Shown: in pieces, positions 1-11,342 of the stretch
How the letters are laid out: each line of letters opens with the position of its first letter
Numbering within the stretch: the first letter of the stretch is position 1
Source of the DNA: Hofstenia miamia
Lineage: Eukaryota > Xenacoelomorpha > Acoela > Hofsteniidae
Assembly (NCBI GenBank): GCA_900660155.1
Contig: CABFPE010000005.1
Span: 2,926,010-2,990,009 of the forward strand
Reading direction: 5' to 3'
Length of the DNA stretch: 64,000 bases
The notes under the pieces: model-generated
Database searches by the model: none
What the model was told of the DNA's origin: nothing
The model's input: only the letters and a program-made list of their open reading frames with translations
Made by a program: the position numbers and the translations under genes

Positions 1-272
1 TTCCTCATTTTTCATTATTTAAAATTGAACACTAGTACATTATACTAATGAATTTTTTAACATTTGAAAATATCGCCTTCCCATAGAATAACTTAAAGAG
101 TTTGCTCCGACGTTGGAGCATTACTCACTGCATATCACACAAGGCATTGACAGATTTACTGCACATACTTGGTGATATGGTGCAGGTTTACCAAAAGATT
201 CCAGGACTCTCCTTATGACAAAGATGGATCACAGGGTTGACATCTTAGATAATGGAGAATATTGCCACATAG

Positions 273-364
273 GTTAGCACATTAAATTATTTAATCTTAA
301 TTAAGGTGTAATTGATTGTATTTAACCTACTTATTCGTTTTAATTAAAGACTTGTTATATTTAG
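273..364 (+). other. Intron 1 of the transposase-like pseudogene
   Basis: The left exon ends ...GCCACATAG and the intron starts GTTAGCAC; it ends TTATATTTAG before GTATGGAAA. Splicing joins CHI-G to MEKS in frame (phase 1), matching the HxGLEK-like continuation expected in the family. The intron is 92 bp. Confidence 0.6.
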
Positions 365-934
365 GTATGGAAAAATCCTTCCAAACTAAATTACAGGATC
401 ACAAAGAATATTGTCTAATGTTACCAGAATTGCTGCTTATATAAATGTTGATGGTCTGCCTATTTTCAAAAGTGTTAATTCTTCTTTTTGGCCTATATAT
501 TGGGCTGCGTTGTTAATTGTACTCAGTTAACTTGTTTTATTATTGGTTTTTGTGGCAGTGGAAAACCCAAATCATTGCAGCTATTTCTACAACCTTTTAT
601 TTTTTAATTAAAACAGATTCTAGCCAATGGTATTTGTATTTCTGGGATACAAATTTCTGTTAAACTGAATGCAATTATATGTGATGCTCCTGCAAGATCT
701 TATATTAAATCAATTAAAGGTCATAATTGCTATTATGGATGTGATTAATGTTGTGTTGAAGTGGATTTTGTCAATCATCGCATGAATTTTATAACAAATG
801 CACAGACAGAACAAATGAAACGTTTCGGTCCATGAGCAATGAAGAGCATCACACTGGTGAATCTCTTCTTCTTGATCTTTAGATAGACATGGTTAAGGAT
901 TTTCCTGTTGAATATATGCACCAGGTTTGCTTAG

Positions 935-1087
935 GTGAATAATTAACGTCTAAATTCCATTTGGAATAATTTCTAATAATTCGGTATTTTGTTGTTATCC
1001 ATTATATCTTAAATATAATTGCATATTAATTTAAAAACATTTACAAAGATTATGTAAAGGATACAACATATTTAGGGTTTTATTTAG
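935..1087 (+). other. Intron 2 of the transposase-like pseudogene
   Basis: A GT..AG interval between TGCTTAG|GTGAAT and TATTTAG|GTGTTGTG. Removing it restores CLGVVKRI, the family's usual 'CLGVMRRL'-like sequence. The phase is 1, as in intron 1, and the length is 153 bp. Confidence 0.6.
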
Positions 1088-1225
1088 GTGTTGTGAAAAG
1101 AATCGTAATGATGTGGACGAAAGGACCATTAAATGTGCGATTGAGTGGTCAAAAGTTGCAACAAATTTCTAAGCATCAAATTTCTATGAGAAGTTGCTTA
1201 ACAAATGCTTCACATGTAAGCTTGT

Positions 1226-2029
1226 ATACAATTGATGAAACAAGCATCTCTTGAATCAGATCTTTGTTAAAAAATATAATAACTATCAAAGCACAATTTT
1301 GATATTTTCTATAACTTTAATCAGCTGTTTTCACTTTCAGTGAATGAAAAATTGTGAACGTTTAGTTTTTATTTAGTTAGTTTACTTTGCATGATAGTTA
1401 AAATATATAAAACATTCGTGTAGCATTTGACCCCGCTTAGCATCGAATAAGTTATAAGTACACAATTTAAGTAATATTTCGCTAAAACTAAATATAATTG
1501 CTCGTTTAGTAAGATGTGTCAATTGATATTTGTATCTGAATGTCTTTCTGCATCCTTTAAATTTATTTTGAGCGTCCCCTTCCAATATTATTAAAATACA
1601 AGGGTTCCAGTTGCTTTATTTGAATGAGGTCTCTCAAATTTCAAGCGTAAATCTTGTACATTATATTTTCAGTATTATGAAAAGGTTCTTTTAATATTAT
1701 TAGTACTAAGTTCCATAGAAAACTGAAGTAAAATGACCTTATCAAAAAGCAGAACAACTCCGTTTGTAGCAAAATTTAGGAGAGATTCCAAAGTGTAAAT
1801 GTCATTATTATTCGAATTGCAATACTGTAAATTGCTCATACTATAAATTTTTTTTCGAACTTTAGGTTTTCATAGAAATTCCTCCCAAACTAAGCAAAAT
1901 ATTCCCTATTTATAAGATAAAACAAGAATATTTTTTATAATTTTGGCTGGTAATTTTACCAGCCTTTCATGAAATTTAAAAGCAGCTGCAGGCCGGTTCC
2001 ATCTCTGTGTGAGCTTTTTATGTGCATTG
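1226..2029. other. AT-rich sequence, nothing recognised
   Basis: No coding signal, repeat or RNA gene that I can support. Short open frames here have no protein-like composition. Confidence 0.5.
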
Positions 2030-2215
2030 AACAATGGGCTAATGGTGGGGAGAAGCTAGGCGAGAAGTGGGGAAAGCATGTGCTAAGCGTGGGCTGCCCA
2101 TGGTGGGCCCAAGGTGGGTTTTTGTCTTATTTGAATGGGCGTTAAATGGGGCTCACGCTTAACCCAACGTGGGCCCCATGCCACTCTCTCGGTGGAGAAA
2201 CCGTGAAAATGATTA
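2030..2215. repeat. GC-rich GGGC-motif island, possible MITE fragment
   Basis: A sharp GC-rich patch in AT-rich surroundings, with repeated TGGGC/GGGCCC words. Inverted pairs are present (AAGCGTG near 2083 against CACGCTT near 2155; GGTGGGCCC against GGGCCCCATG). This looks like the core of a palindromic non-autonomous element, but no clean ends or target duplication were found. Confidence 0.3.
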
Positions 2216-2832
2216 CTGGTTATTGTTCTAAATGTTAATATTCACTTAAAATATAAAGCTACTTACCATTATTGTTAACTTTGAACATCTGTATCTGTAC
2301 AAACTAAGTTGCACGTTGCACCACTATTCTGCACAAGTGTAACTTGAATGAGTGTTATTCGTGTATTACTCATGATTGAGCAGGTCACGAGGTGCATGAC
2401 GTCATGATGAATATAGCTAGACTACCGGTGTTAATTCCACCCTGATAAGAATCTACATTCCTTTCACTGATACGAAATAATTTCCATTTATTTAAATGTT
2501 AATTTTTAAATGCGTCTGTGTGCAATTAATTAAAAATAATTCATCAGCATGGGCATGGACATATGTCTAAATTTTTGAACATTTTATGAGTTGTTTGTTT
2601 TTGCATTTATTGATATATTGTACTGGATAATAGTGTTTTGCATTTTTAGATTTAACGCTGCCCGTGCCCGGTCTGCGCCCGTTTATCTTCCAATGCCCGG
2701 TGCCCGCCCGCCCGTTGGCATTGACCGAGCATGAACGGGCGGCCGCCGCCAACTATTGAGAAAAACGTAAAATACTACGAAATTTTATCAAAATACGCAT
2801 AAGAACGATATAATTTTGTCTTTTAGTGAGAA
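2216..2832. other. Unassigned sequence with a short GC-rich CCCG-repeat patch
   Basis: Mostly AT-rich. Around 2655-2745 there is a short stretch rich in GCCCG words, of unknown nature. No gene is supported. Confidence 0.4.
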
Positions 2833-3949
2833 ACTTCTTACGACTCCTATAAAATTTATGAATTCTGTCAAAATCATGCCGAGATTAATGTTTTGCCTTT
2901 GAAGATTTCGTCCTGCACCCATATGGTTTTTAAGCAGTGGCGTATCCAAGGGGGGACATGGGGGAATGTCCCCCCTCTGAGAGATATGATTTTAACACAT
3001 AAGTTTATGAAGAAGGAAAGTGCACTCAAACATCAATTCTCAATACATTCTGTGGAGTTGAGCTTTAGTCCTTGATTTGCCTGGGAGTCTTGTGTCAGAG
3101 TGTGACGTTGCTTTCTTACTGATAGCCACTGACTTAGTGACTTGTAATGCACATGTCACAGATACTTGCGGGCGATCAGCGTACAATGAAACTATTGGCT
3201 GTCACTTGTGGCTGGGAGTTTTCACTCGTGAGTCATTCACATCGTTATAGATTTTACTGTGACTGTCCTTCGAGTGCATTAATTCACTTTTCACGTTGGA
3301 CTAAGGAGCGAGGTTTTGCTATGGAGATTGACAAATTCGTCATTAAGAGAAGGCGTATTAATGAGGAGCCTGAGCCTACACCTTCATCCTACTTCTTACG
3401 ACTCCTATAAAATTTATGAATTCTGTCAAAATCATGCCGAGATTAATGTTTTGCCTTTGAAGATTTCGTCCTGCACCCATATGGTTTTTAAGCAGTGGCG
3501 TATCCAAGGGGGGACATGGGGGAATGTCCCCCCTCTGAGAGATATGATTTTAACACATAAGTTTATGAAGAAGGAAAGTGCACTCAAACATCAATTCTCA
3601 ATACATTCTGTGGAGTTGAGCTTTAGTCCTTGATTTGCCTGGGAGTCTTGTGTCAGAGTGTGACGTTGCTTTCTTACTGATAGCCACTGACTTAGTGACT
3701 TGTAATGCACATGTCACAGATACTTGCGGGCGATCAGCGTACAATGAAACTATTGGCTGTCACTTGTGGCTGGGAGTTTTCACTCGTGAGTCATTCACAT
3801 CGTTATAGATTTTACTGTGACTGTCCTTCGAGTGCATTAATTCACTGTTTCACATTGGACTAAGGAGCAAGGTTTTGCTATGGAGATGGACAAATTCATC
3901 ATTAAGAGAAGGCGTATTAAGGAGGAGCCTGAGCCTACACCTTCATCCT
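2833..3949 (+). repeat. Direct tandem duplication of about 558 bp covering the hAT 5' end
   Basis: Copy 1 (2833-3390) and copy 2 (3391-3949) both start ACTTCTTACGACTCC and end CCTTCATCCT. Each carries about 100 bp of flanking DNA, the hAT 5' terminal repeat, the leader and the first codons of the transposase. By eye the first 490 bp or so are identical. About seven differences and a 1-bp indel cluster in the last 110 bp, over the start of the coding region. Confidence 0.85.
3493..3533 (+). repeat. hAT left terminal repeat, inner duplicated copy
   Basis: Begins CAGTGGCGTATCCAAGG and is identical to the outer copy at 2935-2975. Only one of the two can be the original end. The inner one is preceded by the same TTTTTAAG flank because the duplication includes flanking DNA. 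Confidence 0.8.
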
Positions 3950-6201
3950 CATCAGTTAAAAAGAGTGATTCTACATCAAACTTTAACGTAAAGCACAACG
4001 CGAATGTTGATATTGCTGAAGCTCTACGATTCCGAAAATCAGGAAAGCTGACCTTTGAGCATAAGTGCAGATTCACGAAAGAAACTTTCAAAGCCAATGG
4101 TGACTATAAGTTCCCATACACAGAGAAGAGCAATCGAAAATACTATCTTAGTTTCAAGCACATATCTGGAAAGTACAATAACTTTTATTATTCTCCAAGT
4201 CTGTGTGGACTCTTGTGTCTTCCCTGTGTACTTTTTGCTCCAGAACGCGTAAAAGGTCAATCAACTGGACGTCTGGTTACCGAGCCCTTGCTACGATTCG
4301 ATAAACTTACTGGAAAGGATAGCTATCTCGATACACATCTTACTAGAGACTATCATGAAAGTGCTGTGTTGCAAATGGATTGTTGCTTACAAACTATACG
4401 ATCTGGGAATGTATCTGATCTTCTAAGAACACATGAATCCCAACAAATTGCACGAAATCGACAAATACTTCGAGCAATCATTCATGAGATCGAAACATGT
4501 GGACGACTTAATCTTGCCTTGCGTGGACATAGCGATTCCGGAACTTTACTAAGTACTAATGAATTTTCAGATATCGACTACTCACAAGGAATTCTTCGTG
4601 CTCTGATACAAAAAGCAGCGATTCGTGATCAAGTACTCAAAGATCATCTTCAGAATTGTGCGAGGAACGCAATGTATCTGTCGCCACTTGCTCAAAATAA
4701 TATCATTTCATGCATTGCTAAGGTGATGACCCGTCACATCGTTAAGGAAGTTAGCAAGTCCAATTTTTTTTCTATTCAAGCTGACGAAACAACTGATATA
4801 GCCACGCATACTCAACTGAGCTTGAATATTCGATACGTGAACGAAGCAAGTGATATATGTGAAAGATTCATTTCATTTATCGAATTACAAGAGACGACTG
4901 GTTCAGCCATCGCAGAGACAATTGAAAGACAAATTCATTTTCTTGGATTATCTGATTCTGTTTTAGTGGGTCAAGGATACGACGGTGCAGCATCAATGAG
5001 CGGGTGCTTTAATGGAGTACAAACCATCATTCGTCGTCATCATGAACTCGCAGTGTATGTTCATTGTTTCTCTCATCGTCTTAACCTATCACTCACCAGT
5101 GCATGTGAAATACCGGAAGTCAGTATTGCTCTTACTGGTGTTCAGGAATCATATAACTACTTCAGCCATTCTCCTCAACGAACAGCTCAACTTGAAGACG
5201 CGACTCAAGAATTTTGCTCAGATTCCAGTCATTCGCGATTAAAGGCTTACTGCGCAACACGATGGGTTGAACAACATGACTCTATCTTGATCTTTTGCGA
5301 ATTATTTAAAGCTGTACATCATACGCTAGACAAAAATCGTGAATATTCTCTCCTTCATAGGATAACAAGTTCTCAATTCATAATCGGACTCGTGTTACTC
5401 AAGAAAATTTTCGGAATCACAAAACAACTTTCGATCCAACTTCAGGCTAAGAAGATAGATTTTGTGGCAGCCATGGAAGAAGTTAAACATGTAACTGACA
5501 TCTTCAGGTCTTGGAGAAGTGAGTCAACTGTATTCATCAATGCCTACGCAGAAGCCGTGAAGCTGCTTCAGTGAATTACGGACGATCCTTCTGCAGAGCT
5601 CGAAACACCGCGACTGACATCAAAGCAAAAATATCGCTCGAATGTACCTTCTTCATCAGCATCTGATTATTACAGAAAAGCTACATGGTATCCTTTGCTT
5701 GATACAATCATCTCACAGATGAACGATCGCTTCAGTGAATCTTCAAAAACTGCCCTATCTATGTCAAACTTCATACCAGATCGAGTTGCCGATGTCATAG
5801 TGGAAGATATGAAACATATCTTTGAAAAATATAAATCCATACTACCAGATAGTCTTGATACTTGTATGATGGAATTCTACAGATGGCAGCGAAAATGGTA
5901 TTCAATTCCTAAAAAAGATTGTCCTTCAAGCGTTGCGGAAGCCCTGAAGTCGTGTAATTCTGACCTATATCCTAATATCTATATCCTACTGAAAGTGTTT
6001 GCTTCAATCCCAGTAACTTCGGCGACTGCAGAGCGGTCGTTCAGCAAGCTTCGTCAAGTGAAAACGTACCTCCGTTCAACAATGAGTGAAGCACGTTTGA
6101 CAGGATTGACTTTGCTGGCAATACACAAGGACATTCCACTGAATTACGACTCTGTGATTGATTTGTATAAGACGGAGCACAACTCACGCTTTCAGTTGTA
6201 A
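3880..6201 (+). CDS. hAT transposase (TTF zinc finger, DUF4371, HATC), one internal stop
   Basis: Cut-and-paste transposase of the ZMYM1-like / '52 kDa repressor-like' hAT group. The frame runs 773 residues with one TGA at 5572-5574 (residue 565); the same frame continues through ITDDPSAELETPR to 6201. Features in order: a basic N-terminus (KRRRIKEE, residues 9-16, a likely nuclear signal); a TTF-type zinc finger with C109, C113, C116 and H159; a DUF4371-like catalytic core with ADETTD (D302), GYDGAASMSG (D368) and VHCFSHRLN (395-402); TRW (460-462); and a C-terminal dimerisation domain with TSATAERSFSKLR supplying the third acidic residue, about E719. All three DDE residues are present. The start MEMDKF follows the duplicated leader. 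Copy 1 of the duplication holds a second, truncated start at 3316-3390. Confidence 0.9.
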
Positions 6202-6653
6202 TACGTTTACTTAACTCCTAACGGTCTCTCGTAAAAACATTAGTGTAAAGCTCAGAAAAATGTTGTTTTTAGCTTTTTTCTTCAGGAAAAGTATTTTGCA
6301 GTGCCTGTATATTGTTCTGTAATTTCACTGTACTGATAGAGGATATCTTAAGTAAACCATGTAGAAGATGCGTACACTAATAATACTGTTTGTGTCACTG
6401 TTTAGTTTTATAATAATCTGTACCTGTTCAGTTTTACTGAATTCAATTTTAGGACGTTACGGTATATCAAAATGTGGGATATCAAACTTCGGGATTAACG
6501 AAAATGAATATGAAGCGAAGATGAAATTATCGATAATATTACATGATTAATACTATTTATGATTATTATATTTCTTTGCGTTGAATATGCATAATCTTCG
6601 TGGTAGGCCCAAAAAATTAATTAAGTTGTGTACCCCCCCCTTTTCAAAATCCT

Positions 6654-6666
6654 GGACACGCCCCTG
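6654..6666 (-). repeat. hAT right terminal inverted repeat
   Basis: GGACACGCCCCTG is the inverted partner of the left CAGTGGCGTATCC, with a few mismatches. Confidence 0.8.
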
Positions 6667-7389
6667 CCTATGCAATTGTTAAATGTATGGAAATGACTTT
6701 ACTTAATGGTTTACTTTGAACTTGATGTCCCTTTTTAAACTATATAATTCTAAACAAAATAAAATTTACGTTCCCTCACGTTCCCACAAAATTTGAAAAA
6801 TAAATAAGTAGTTTGACGCCGTTCCCACAGAGCCCTCCAAGAATGCCTCCCTGTCTATTACTAGGATATTACAATGTATTATAAGTTCTCATTTATGGTT
6901 TTCTGCTCTCCTCAGACGATGAATACCATTATAACAACCAAACACTGCTTTATGCTGTGCAGTGTATTAATAATAAAATATTTTGGTATGAGTAAGATGA
7001 CTTACCTACAAATTGTTGACATTTTAAAAGATTTGGAGAAAAAATACCCAAAAAATTTTTGAAGTCACTTTAATTTTGAATTTTGGCATCAAAACATACA
7101 TTGGCAACAAATTTACCAGAAATAACTACTTTGTAACCAAATAATGAAATGTCACCTAAAATGCAATTGGTGATATTACCCTATTAGATATTATCTAAGG
7201 CCATTTTTCAAATTTTAACTTATATTTAGCACAAGTCACCAATGGTGTGAAGAAAGTAGCTTTCTGCAAGCGTATATTTTCTTTGTTTAGACATTGTAAA
7301 AAGTATAAAGACCATTTAACAAGGATTTTTTAATTTCCTTTACTGTAATTATAAATTTTGAGTTTCAGCTGATGTGCTTGGGATTACAA
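6667..7389. other. AT-rich sequence, nothing recognised
   Basis: No gene or repeat can be supported between the hAT right end and the GPCR-like segment. Confidence 0.5.
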
Positions 7390-7752
7390 TTACGGCATTG
7401 CTTTCTTTTTCAATTGCAATTGCTTCATAATATTCCTGAGCAATTGCACACGATATGCAACAACAAACAATAGCAACATTGTTGACAAAAGTTCCTGGAA
7501 TATTTCTCTCCAACTGAATGCTAACTCTGACAGGTGGAAAGTAAATGGCGTGCCAAGCTAGTTGCTACTACCAACAAACACACCGAATACCATAAACCAC
7601 TGCTTCAACAAATCCCTTTCAGATTTCAAAACTAGTGTTGCATATGTCATAGAAATAATCACAAGAATGTAAAACGACAATTGAGAGACAAGAATTAAAA
7701 CAAATCATGTATTTTCAAAATCATAGCCAAATTTGTTGTTTACTTTACATTC
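7390..7752 (-). pseudogene. GPCR 3' segment (ECL2, TM5-TM7), broken
   Basis: Read on the minus strand, one 121-codon frame looks like the second half of a rhodopsin-class receptor. It starts ECKVNNKFGYDFENT, an extracellular loop 2 with its cysteine. A TM5-like helix follows, containing VIISMTYATLVLKS (tyrosine in the usual TM5 place). Then comes a short loop (ERDLLKQ), a TM6-like segment with GTPFTF in place of the usual W.PF, and a TM7-helix 8 end with VAYRVQLLRNIMKQ, resembling the NPxxYAYR..R end of adenosine- or melanocortin-type receptors, though the asparagine and proline are gone. A stop lies at 7705-7707 (TGA, where W would fit) and another at 7558-7560 (TAG). It sits on the same strand as, and 4.4 kb downstream of, the TM1-TM3 exon at 12163-12513, so it is probably the same gene or a sister copy. 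No convincing TM4 or acceptor was found. Confidence 0.5.
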
Positions 7753-8153
7753 GATAATTGCTGTGCAACAGCAAGCTGCAATATAGAGATTTTATCAAAA
7801 CCAGGACACAGCCCCTTTTTCCACGTATTCTCTGACATCATGTTTCACTACAAAAGTAAGTTTGGTGTGAAAAAGTGTCCAATTCACTGCAAACGTTTTC
7901 AACAGGAAATTTGCGTAATATTGCTTTTCAATATTTAACACGACGTTATTTACCATACCAATTTAAAATAACAAAATTGATGTTTGCGTTTTTAAAGCTG
8001 TTAGAATGTGATTTATACAGCCTTTTCAAAAACCTCCTTATTAATCAATTCCAAGTTCGAAAAAAAATTGAAATTGTTATGATTTTACAGTGATATTCAT
8101 GTGTACGTTTTTCTTAAAACTATTTATTATCTTTAAACAATTTTAAACAATTT

Positions 8154-8156
<3 letters not shown>
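7753..8156. other. Unassigned; possible decayed upstream part of the GPCR exon
   Basis: TATATTGCAG just upstream of the GPCR segment (minus strand, near 7774-7783) could be a relic splice acceptor. Otherwise nothing is recognised. Confidence 0.3.

Positions 8157-8187
<31 letters not shown>
8157..8187. repeat. (AT)n microsatellite
   Basis: About 15 uninterrupted AT units. Confidence 0.95.
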
Positions 8188-8190
<3 letters not shown>

Positions 8191-8559
8191 AGAGAATTGT
8201 TCAGCTCCTTAAGAAAAAGCCTGGGTGCGCCTTTGGCTATTTATGTATTTTAGTATAACTTTATCATCAAATTTATTAAAGAAAAACAATGATTTTTATA
8301 CAATCTCTTGATCTGGGTTGATAGCTTTTTAAGATCGAAGCATTTTACTCAATAAATGAGGAATTCAAAAAGCAGAGCAAGCATTAAATACAAACTATAT
8401 GTGTACTGCAATATGTGTGACAGTTGAAGATGTAATAAATAAATGCAAAACGTGCCTTATTACCAATGGAAAACATTTTCTGCAAAAATGAATGCAATTG
8501 GAAAAAACTAAATCAAATCAACTGAATGGAAAAAACATATAGATGTAGAAAAACTGTCA

Positions 8560-9340
8560 ATTAACATGGATAGATATGAATACTTATTATATTTAATAGT
8601 GGTAGCCAATTTCATCAAGTATTGTACAATGTCACCGTTGAAGAGATAACAAAAGAAAGTGGAAAATTCTAATTAACATATGGTTTCTACTAATAGGCAT
8701 ACCATTAAGAATCATTATGGGCAGAGGTATGTAATTTTAATCCAAGCTTTTCGAATAATTAATGTTCATCACTGCAATGATACCTAGTACGGCCACAGCA
8801 TAACACCTGCAATCAAATGGTGCAGTAGAAAGGTTAAACCAAACTCTCATTAAATTCATATGAGTAATAACTACTCAAATCAGTGGAAGAAATTGGTGAG
8901 ATAAAAGTTAGACTACTACTACTACAACTCTTCTGTACATTCTACAAAAGGCATAGCTCCAATTAAAGCAATATTTTGGAGAGAGGTGTGCTCTACACTG
9001 ACAATGTAATACAAACAATGTGAATCACATTACTAGTAATGTTGCTTAACAGCTAACTACATGTTTAAACAATACACAAGATTATATGTACAAGCACAAA
9101 AAGTGCAGTTCATCAAGAATGAAACTTCAACAAGAAAATTTATGCTAAGTGGATGATAGAGTCTATCCTTTTATTATTGTAACGCCCACAACTGAGGCTA
9201 AACAAGTCAGAAAAACCAAAAATGTGTAGTCTGGACCCTATATGATAGGGAAGGTATTAATTAATAATAACTATTTACTTGACAATGGAAAAGTCTGAAA
9301 TTTTTAGAACTTAAAGCATGATGCATGAGATAATAATTAA
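8560..9340 (+). mobile_element. Ty3/gypsy integrase fossil, isolated
   Basis: Scattered, frame-broken matches to a gypsy integrase in the correct order. The core start (YEYLL...VANFIKYC) comes first, then the conserved HPQSNG-VER-type signature near 8800, an NSS.HSTKG.AP segment near 8925, and a C-terminal GPY/F-type module with SGPYMIGKV and YLLDNGKV near 9230-9300. The C-terminal part closely resembles the integrase ends near 49,300 and 57,600, so it belongs to the same family as the right-hand cluster. No LTR or other part lies next to it. It is an old fragment with many breaks. Confidence 0.7.
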
Positions 9341-9867
9341 ATCTGTTTAAATGACAAAAAAATTCATGTTGAAATGTGCTAGTAATCCATGTTACCACAA
9401 AACACTGAAGCTTGATGTAATTGATAAAACCAACATCAAATATGTAGAAAATTCTTTAAAATATTTAAAACTATATTACAAAATGTGTTCAACCTAAAAG
9501 GGCATTTAAAAATATAAATATATTCAGTCCCACCAATTGGAAATCAGATGCTAACAATAAATGTAGGAATGAAAAGTTTGAAAACAAAATTTTGTCAAAG
9601 AAGGAGAAGCTCCCCAAAAGTCAGAAGTCAAACAATCACCTAGCATGCAGCAGCAATGAGAAGAAACACGATATGAACTAAACTTCCTTAAGAAAAAAAT
9701 CACAGACCCTACATTTGCAAAATAAAATATATTCACCTGATACATCAGACATAGACCATCTGATTTTTGTTTCTACCGTGATCCAGGGTAAAATGAGAAA
9801 GGCTGATCAGACTTATGCACCCCGTTCAATAACCAGTTTAATCATAACACCAAAATCTGAAAAAGGA
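9341..9867. other. Unassigned AT-rich sequence
   Basis: Follows the integrase fossil. It might include element tail sequence, but nothing is recognisable. Confidence 0.4.
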
Positions 9868-9868
9868 A

Positions 9869-9915
<47 letters not shown>

Positions 9916-9917
9916 AT
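9868..9917. repeat. (AT)n microsatellite
   Basis: AT units with one GT interruption. Confidence 0.95.
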
Positions 9918-11342
9918 GTATGTATAGCGAATTAAATTATTCAATTAAAAATTAATAGGGTGTTATTGTTAAAATATAAATTATAAAACATAATTATTTT
10001 TAGTAACAAAATAGTTTTGTTAAAATCACTAATTGTATTTCGTGATATCATAAGCTCATAAATAATGCATTGAAGTTCGTATTTAGTGATGTAATAAATA
10101 TTTACACCATATCTGTAAATTAAGATTTTTTACAAAAAGGAGAAGAAAACTTTGAGAGAGCGAAGCATTCGTGAAATTATATATTCTGAATAGGCTAAGC
10201 CATGCTGCAAATTTCATCTACGTAATTTTATTTTCTGCATGCTTAACTAAAAAATACATTATTGCTACCTGCAAAGCGTGTATTTTTGTTGTTTCAAAAT
10301 ATATTATTAGTATTTTTCTTGATAGTTATGAGTTCACTCCCAATTTCTTTAGTCATCATAAAGTTGTGAATGGTTAATAGAGTAATACTTACTTTCAGAC
10401 CCTTTCAACACCATATTTTAAAACTATATCAATATTTTATATTTGCATCTCAGAAAAACTGTTCTTGATGCAAATCCTATGCGCCATTATGCATGCGTTT
10501 TTCTTTGCAAACAGAACTCAAGTATCATAATTATGTCGGGCTACCTATTCATATTGTACATTGATATTTTTAACATATTTTGTATTTGGAAGGTAATGGT
10601 ATGTAATTTTGCTATATTGCTTTTTGGTGTGGAAAATTGGATATCTAAAATATTTAAGGATTTTAATTTTAAAATTTTCTTGCAAAGATAAAAAAATTCA
10701 ATCATAATCGTTTCACAATGATGTATGAAGAACAATTTTGTTACAAATTTAAATTATATTCAAATTTCTTTATTCACAAATATGAGAAAATTGATAAAAT
10801 TGCTAAATTATGTTCATTCACAGTTTAGTAAATATTCAATAAGAATAGTAATTTAAAAATACCCAGTGCAAAATTTACAGGTATTTTTTGAAGTAAGTCA
10901 ACACCTATTTAAAATTAGCAATTCATTTACCTGAACCTTTTCAACACACTTTCCAATGCTATCACAATTTATAGCAATACATTGCAATATATGCATATTA
11001 TTGCGAGCAGATTCTTTCCAATAAATTTTATGCAATATATTAACTGCAGTATATTGTATTACCAATTTATTATTGCAAGGCCCTGCTTTAAACCACATGC
11101 AAATATTAAAAATTACAATGTAAACACCTTACAAAACGTACTAACTGTAACACACAAAAACTTTCAAAACAGTCGTTCGATGATTAATAGACACACGAGC
11201 AATTCACGAAGCAGTCGTTTGATTTTAGTACCAGAATATAAATGTAGCTATACACTGCCAGAAGCAAAAAGCTTAATTGCTATGCAATATAACGCAATTA
11301 TGTTGTTTATTGTAAATAGCATTTCATATCAAATTTATAGAG
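9918..11342. other. AT-rich sequence, nothing recognised
   Basis: Several short open frames occur on both strands, but none has protein-family motifs. TGCAATAT-rich words cluster around 10,970-11,060. Confidence 0.5.

Larger units (their letters stand above)
60..1225 (+). pseudogene. Decayed spliced transposase-like gene (DGLPIFKS / CDAPARSYIK family)
   Basis: Not a single ORF, but three exon-like blocks read as one protein. Block 1 (about 60-272) contains PKDSRTLL and ends DNGEYCHIG. Block 2 (365-934) contains NVDGLPIFKS with SSFWPI, then IGFCGSGKPKSLQLFL, then ICDAPARSYIKSIKGH followed by a YYGC-type cysteine motif, then EEHHTGESLLLDL and a MHQVCLG-like motif. Block 3 (1088-1225) reads VVKRIVMMWTKGPLNVRLSG. 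I recognise this order from the large family of metazoan 'transposase domain-containing' uncharacterised proteins, distantly like plant CACTA transposases; the exact superfamily is uncertain. Two GT..AG introns (273-364, 935-1087) join the blocks in phase 1 exactly where the protein motif continues. Several in-frame stops (for example within 565-760) and at least two frameshifts show it is dead. No terminal repeats were found. Confidence 0.75.
2935..6666 (+). mobile_element. hAT DNA transposon, nearly complete, ZMYM1-like lineage
   Basis: The left end CAGTGGCGTATCCA (2935; repeated at 3493 by the tandem duplication) is matched by an inverted right end, whose reverse complement is CAGGGGCGTGTCCA, finishing at 6666. 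Behind both ends lie G- or C-runs (GGGGGGACATGGGGG on the left, CCCCCCCC on the right). Between them is a single long transposase frame on the plus strand. Terminal repeats beginning CAG.GGCG are characteristic of hAT elements. The expected 8-bp target duplication is not seen (TTTTTAAG on the left, CCTATGCA on the right). Apart from one stop and the duplicated 5' end the element looks young. Confidence 0.85.

Noticed and set aside
2567-2752. Minus-strand frame with an arginine/glycine-rich start
   Set aside because: Caused by a short GCCCG-repeat patch; no domain and no support.
2917-2944. 8-bp target duplication for the hAT element
   Set aside because: TTTTTAAG on the left does not match CCTATGCA on the right. 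The left flank is also duplicated, so the original flank cannot be told.
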